Shown here piece after piece: positions 6,754 to 8,587 of a stretch of 8,587 nt of DNA (its first letter is position 1; every line of letters begins with the position of its first letter). The notes beneath the pieces were generated by a model. The model saw nothing but the letters and a program-made list of their open reading frames with translations, did no database searches and was not told the origin of the DNA. The position numbers and the translations under genes are program-made. The stretch spans positions 1 to 8,587 of the forward strand of contig JAEXLC010000310.1 in NCBI GenBank assembly GCA_023445495.1. Direction: 5' to 3'. The stretch is from Pseudomonadota bacterium (lineage in GTDB: Bacteria; Pseudomonadota; Alphaproteobacteria; Sphingomonadales; Sphingomonadaceae).

Positions 6754-7668
6754 ATGCACAAGCGGATTCTTGGCGGCGTCGTGCTCGTCGCTCTTGTCGC
6801 GGGCATCGCGCATGCCGAAGTCCTGAAGATCACCGGCGAGTTCGCCGCGCCGAGCCGCGAGGCTAGCCTGCTGCGCTCGCTTTCGATCGACCGGATCGGC
6901 GGGCAGGACGGCTCGGCGCTGGCGCGCGCGATCGAGCAGGGCCTGTCGGGCACCCATTTCGACCTGATGGGCGGCTATGCCGGCCAGGGCAATGCCGAGG
7001 GCTCGCTGACCGGCGGCGTGACCACCGGGGTGGACGAGCAGCCCTTCAAGCGGCGCGAGAAGCGCTGCGTCGAGAAGGACAGCGCCGACCAGAAGAAGTG
7101 CATCCGCGAGGAAGAGGTCGAGCTGCGCTGCCGCCGCCGGATCGTCAGCATCAAGGCCGACCTGCGCATCGTGCGCAATCGCGACGGCCGCATCGTCTAT
7201 TCGGCGACCAAGCCGTTCAGCCAGGAAAGCAGCTGGTGCGAGGGCAAGAACGATCGCCCGGCGCCGGTGGAGGATGTGATCGCCGATGGCGTGCGCAGCC
7301 TGGGCTATGCGGTGCGCGAAGACATCGCGCCGACGATCTCGACCTATGACATCCGGGTGCGCGAGAGCGACAAGGGGATGAGCAAGGATCAGGCGAAGCG
7401 CTTCAAGGACCTGGTGAAGCTCACCAAGCGCGACGTGCGCGGGGCGTGCGACGGCTGGGAGGCGATGGCGGGCGAGCTGCCCGGCAATGCCTCGCTCATC
7501 TTCAACCGCGGGCTGTGCGCCGAGCAGGCGGGCGACTATCCGCGCGCGCTGCAGCTCTACCATGCGGCCCAGCGCGCCGGCGCGGCGGAAGGCGGCGCCG
7601 GTGCCGACCGCGCGATGCGGCTGATCGCCGGCAAGGAAGATGCGGCGATCCGGGCGCGGCGGCGGTGA
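6754..7668 (+). CDS. Predicted exported six-cysteine protein with a TPR-like C-terminus
   Basis: The 304-residue protein begins with a Sec-type signal peptide (MHKRIL, a hydrophobic run, cleavage expected after AHA at about residue 21), so it is probably periplasmic. Residues 40-70 (LLRSLSIDRIGG...ALARAIEQGL) and 129-151 (a strand pair ending GRIVYSATKPF) faintly resemble CsgG/LpoB-like folds; this is an impression only. Cysteines at 105, 116, 126, 162, 232 and 255 are even in number and may form disulfides. The stretch 97-130 is strongly charged. Near 246-276 lies one TPR-like unit (FNRGLCAEQAGDYPRALQLYHAAQRAG). I do not recognise the family. The ATG at 6754 is preferred for the purine-rich GGGGGAAGGG 8 bases upstream and the signal peptide; in-frame ATGs further up (6706 and 6457) would bury that signal. 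Confidence 0.85.
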   Translation: MHKRILGGVVLVALVAGIAHAEVLKITGEFAAPSREASLLRSLSIDRIGGQDGSALARAIEQGLSGTHFDLMGGYAGQGNAEGSLTGGVTTGVDEQPFKRREKRCVEKDSADQKKCIREEEVELRCRRRIVSIKADLRIVRNRDGRIVYSATKPFSQESSWCEGKNDRPAPVEDVIADGVRSLGYAVREDIAPTISTYDIRVRESDKGMSKDQAKRFKDLVKLTKRDVRGACDGWEAMAGELPGNASLIFNRGLCAEQAGDYPRALQLYHAAQRAGAAEGGAGADRAMRLIAGKEDAAIRARRR

Positions 7669-7709
7669 TGGCGGCTTGCGCGGGATGCTGGCCGGGCTAT
7701 CGGAGTCCG

Positions 7710-7726
7710 GCCGGCGTCACGCCGGC
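7710..7726 (+). repeat. Hairpin between the two exported-protein genes
   Basis: GCCGGCG and CGCCGGC form a perfect 7-bp stem with a TCA loop. It ends directly at the AAGGGGGG ribosome-binding site of the next gene and has no U-tract after it, so it is not a terminator. It may set translation or stability of the downstream half of the transcript, or be a fragment of a dispersed palindromic repeat. Confidence 0.55.
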
Positions 7727-7735
7727 AAGGGGGGA

Positions 7736-8395
7736 ATGATGATCCGGATGATGATGGGCGCGCTGGCGCTCGCGGCGGCGCTGCCGGCTCTTGCGCAGGA
7801 TACGCAGACCGCGCGCTTCCAGGTGACCGGGGTGGAGGTTGCGCTGCCCATCCCCAAGGGCTTCTGCATGCCGCAGGGCAAGGGCGCAATCGTCGCCCAG
7901 CTGCTCGCTGCCAGCGATACCGTCAATGTGACTCACCTGACGCTCAACAGTTGCGACGCGCAGGCGGCGGATACCGACTATTACCTCTTCAAGACGACCC
8001 GTTCGGTGCTGGCGATCCAGATGTCGCGCAAGGAATGGATCGCCGCCCTGCTCGAATATCTCGAGGATCCGGCAGTGAAGAACGCGATCGACCCGGCGAA
8101 GATCGGGCCGGAGGCCGAGCGGGAGTTCGAGAAGGTGTTCGGCCAGAAGGCAAGCGTCGGCGGGGACATCACCTGGCTCGGCCATGACGAAGCCTGCGTC
8201 TATCTGGGCGGGGTGATAAGCTTCGAGACCGAAGGCGTGCGCTACAAGCGCGCCGTCAGCGGCTGCATGACCGCGGTCGGCGGGCGCTCGGTCAATATCT
8301 ACCGGTACAGCGAAGGCCTGCCGGCGAACGCCACCAGATATCTGGCGGATGTGAAGGCGGTCGCGCTGTCGATGCAGGGCGCGCCCGCCCATTGA
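7736..8395 (+). CDS. Predicted exported four-cysteine protein of unknown function
   Basis: The 219-residue protein opens with a Met-rich start and a clear Sec signal peptide (hydrophobic Ala/Leu run, cleavage expected after ALA at about residue 20, mature form starting QDTQT). The mature protein has cysteines at 44, 73, 154 and 177, possibly two disulfides. There are no membrane segments, and I see no catalytic motif. Segments such as GVEVALPIPKGFC (32-44) and VNVTHLTLNSC (63-73) suggest a beta-containing soluble domain. I do not recognise the family. ATG codons at 7736, 7739, 7748, 7751 and 7754 are all in frame; AAGGGGGG at 7727-7734 best serves 7739 or 7748, so the true start may be one to four codons after the one given. 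The gene follows the 6754 gene by 67 bases in the same direction and is probably co-transcribed. Confidence 0.87.
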   Translation: MMIRMMMGALALAAALPALAQDTQTARFQVTGVEVALPIPKGFCMPQGKGAIVAQLLAASDTVNVTHLTLNSCDAQAADTDYYLFKTTRSVLAIQMSRKEWIAALLEYLEDPAVKNAIDPAKIGPEAEREFEKVFGQKASVGGDITWLGHDEACVYLGGVISFETEGVRYKRAVSGCMTAVGGRSVNIYRYSEGLPANATRYLADVKAVALSMQGAPAH

Positions 8396-8399
8396 CCAA

Positions 8400-8422
8400 G
8401 GGCCGCCCCGATGGAGCGGCCC
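8400..8422. terminator. Hairpin between convergent genes, possible bidirectional terminator
   Basis: GGGCCGC (8400-8406) pairs perfectly with GCGGCCC (8416-8422) around a nine-base loop. It lies 4 bases after the stop of the plus-strand gene and 18 bases beyond the stop of the minus-strand gene, the usual place for a shared terminator. Neither side has a proper U-tract, so termination may be weak or Rho-assisted. Confidence 0.45.
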
Positions 8423-8440
8423 CGATCCTGTCATAGCTGC

Positions 8441-8587
8441 TTAGCGGCCCCGGCCGCCACCACCGCCCTGGCCACCCTGGCGCTGGCCGCCGGTCGGGCG
8501 CGGCTGCCACTTGCGCTTGGGGCGGGCATAGTTGCGGGGCTGCTCGCCCTGCGGCTGCGCGTCGAAGCGGCGCGGACGCGGCTCGCC
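8441..8587 (-). CDS. C-terminal tail of a Gly/Arg-rich, probably RNA-binding protein (partial)
   Basis: Only the last 48 residues are in the window; the start lies beyond the right edge. The frame is open to the edge and ends at TAA (8441-8443). The tail is basic and disordered-looking: GEPRPRRFDAQPQGEQPRN, then YARPKRKWQPRPTGGQRQGG, ending in a glycine run and GRGR. Arg/Gly/Gln-rich tails of this kind are found at the C-terminus of bacterial DEAD-box RNA helicases and of some pseudouridine synthases, where they bind RNA. Which enzyme this is cannot be decided without the missing catalytic part. The reading frame is supported by GC-rich third positions and by the hairpin just past the stop. 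Confidence 0.6.
   Translation of the reverse strand, partial: GEPRPRRFDAQPQGEQPRNYARPKRKWQPRPTGGQRQGGQGGGGGRGR

Noticed and set aside
6619..7563. A 314-codon minus-strand frame opposite the 6754 gene
   Set aside because: The plus-strand gene has a signal peptide, a ribosome-binding site and sensible composition; the minus frame is His/Arg/Ala-rich without features.

Overview
The window is high-GC DNA that looks like a sphingomonad (Alphaproteobacteria, probably Sphingomonas or a close relative). The reasons are the split F1-only ATP synthase operon without F0 genes, an 84-residue epsilon subunit, an Ala/Lys/Pro-rich N-terminal extension on the beta subunit, and G/C-rich inverted repeats of the kind common between genes in this group. 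The genus is an inference from memory of these families; no search was run.

Layout. Positions 1-322 hold no recognisable gene. They contain a pair of inverted REP-like repeats (107-131 and 178-202) and a strong intrinsic terminator (250-282) that ends the leftward atp operon. From 6484 down to 323, all on the minus strand, runs the operon atpH (delta), atpA (alpha), a LysE/RhtB-family exporter, atpG (gamma), a small predicted lipoprotein, atpD (beta) and atpC (epsilon). The two non-ATPase genes are fitted with operon-type junctions: 10 bases after atpA, zero bases before atpG, a TGATG overlap after atpG, and one base before atpD. Only the atpD-atpC gap is long (126 bases), and it is almost entirely a head-to-head pair of 37-base REP-like elements.

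Positions 6485-6753 form a divergent intergenic region with a weak candidate atp promoter, two inverted repeats and a leader hairpin. To its right, on the plus strand, two genes encode predicted exported proteins of unknown function with six and four cysteines (6754-7668 and 7736-8395). They are probably co-transcribed. They converge on a minus-strand gene that runs off the right edge (8441-8587), of which only a Gly/Arg/Gln-rich basic tail is visible; this may be the end of an RNA-binding protein such as a DEAD-box helicase.

Functionally, the five atp genes encode all five subunits of the soluble F1 sector (alpha3-beta3-gamma-delta-epsilon), which couples the membrane F0 proton channel, encoded elsewhere, to ATP synthesis. 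I found no CRISPR array, mobile element or RNA gene, and no clear new multi-gene system. The points most worth a second look are the two passenger genes in the F1 operon, the REP pair between atpD and atpC, the short epsilon, and the leader of the 6754 gene.
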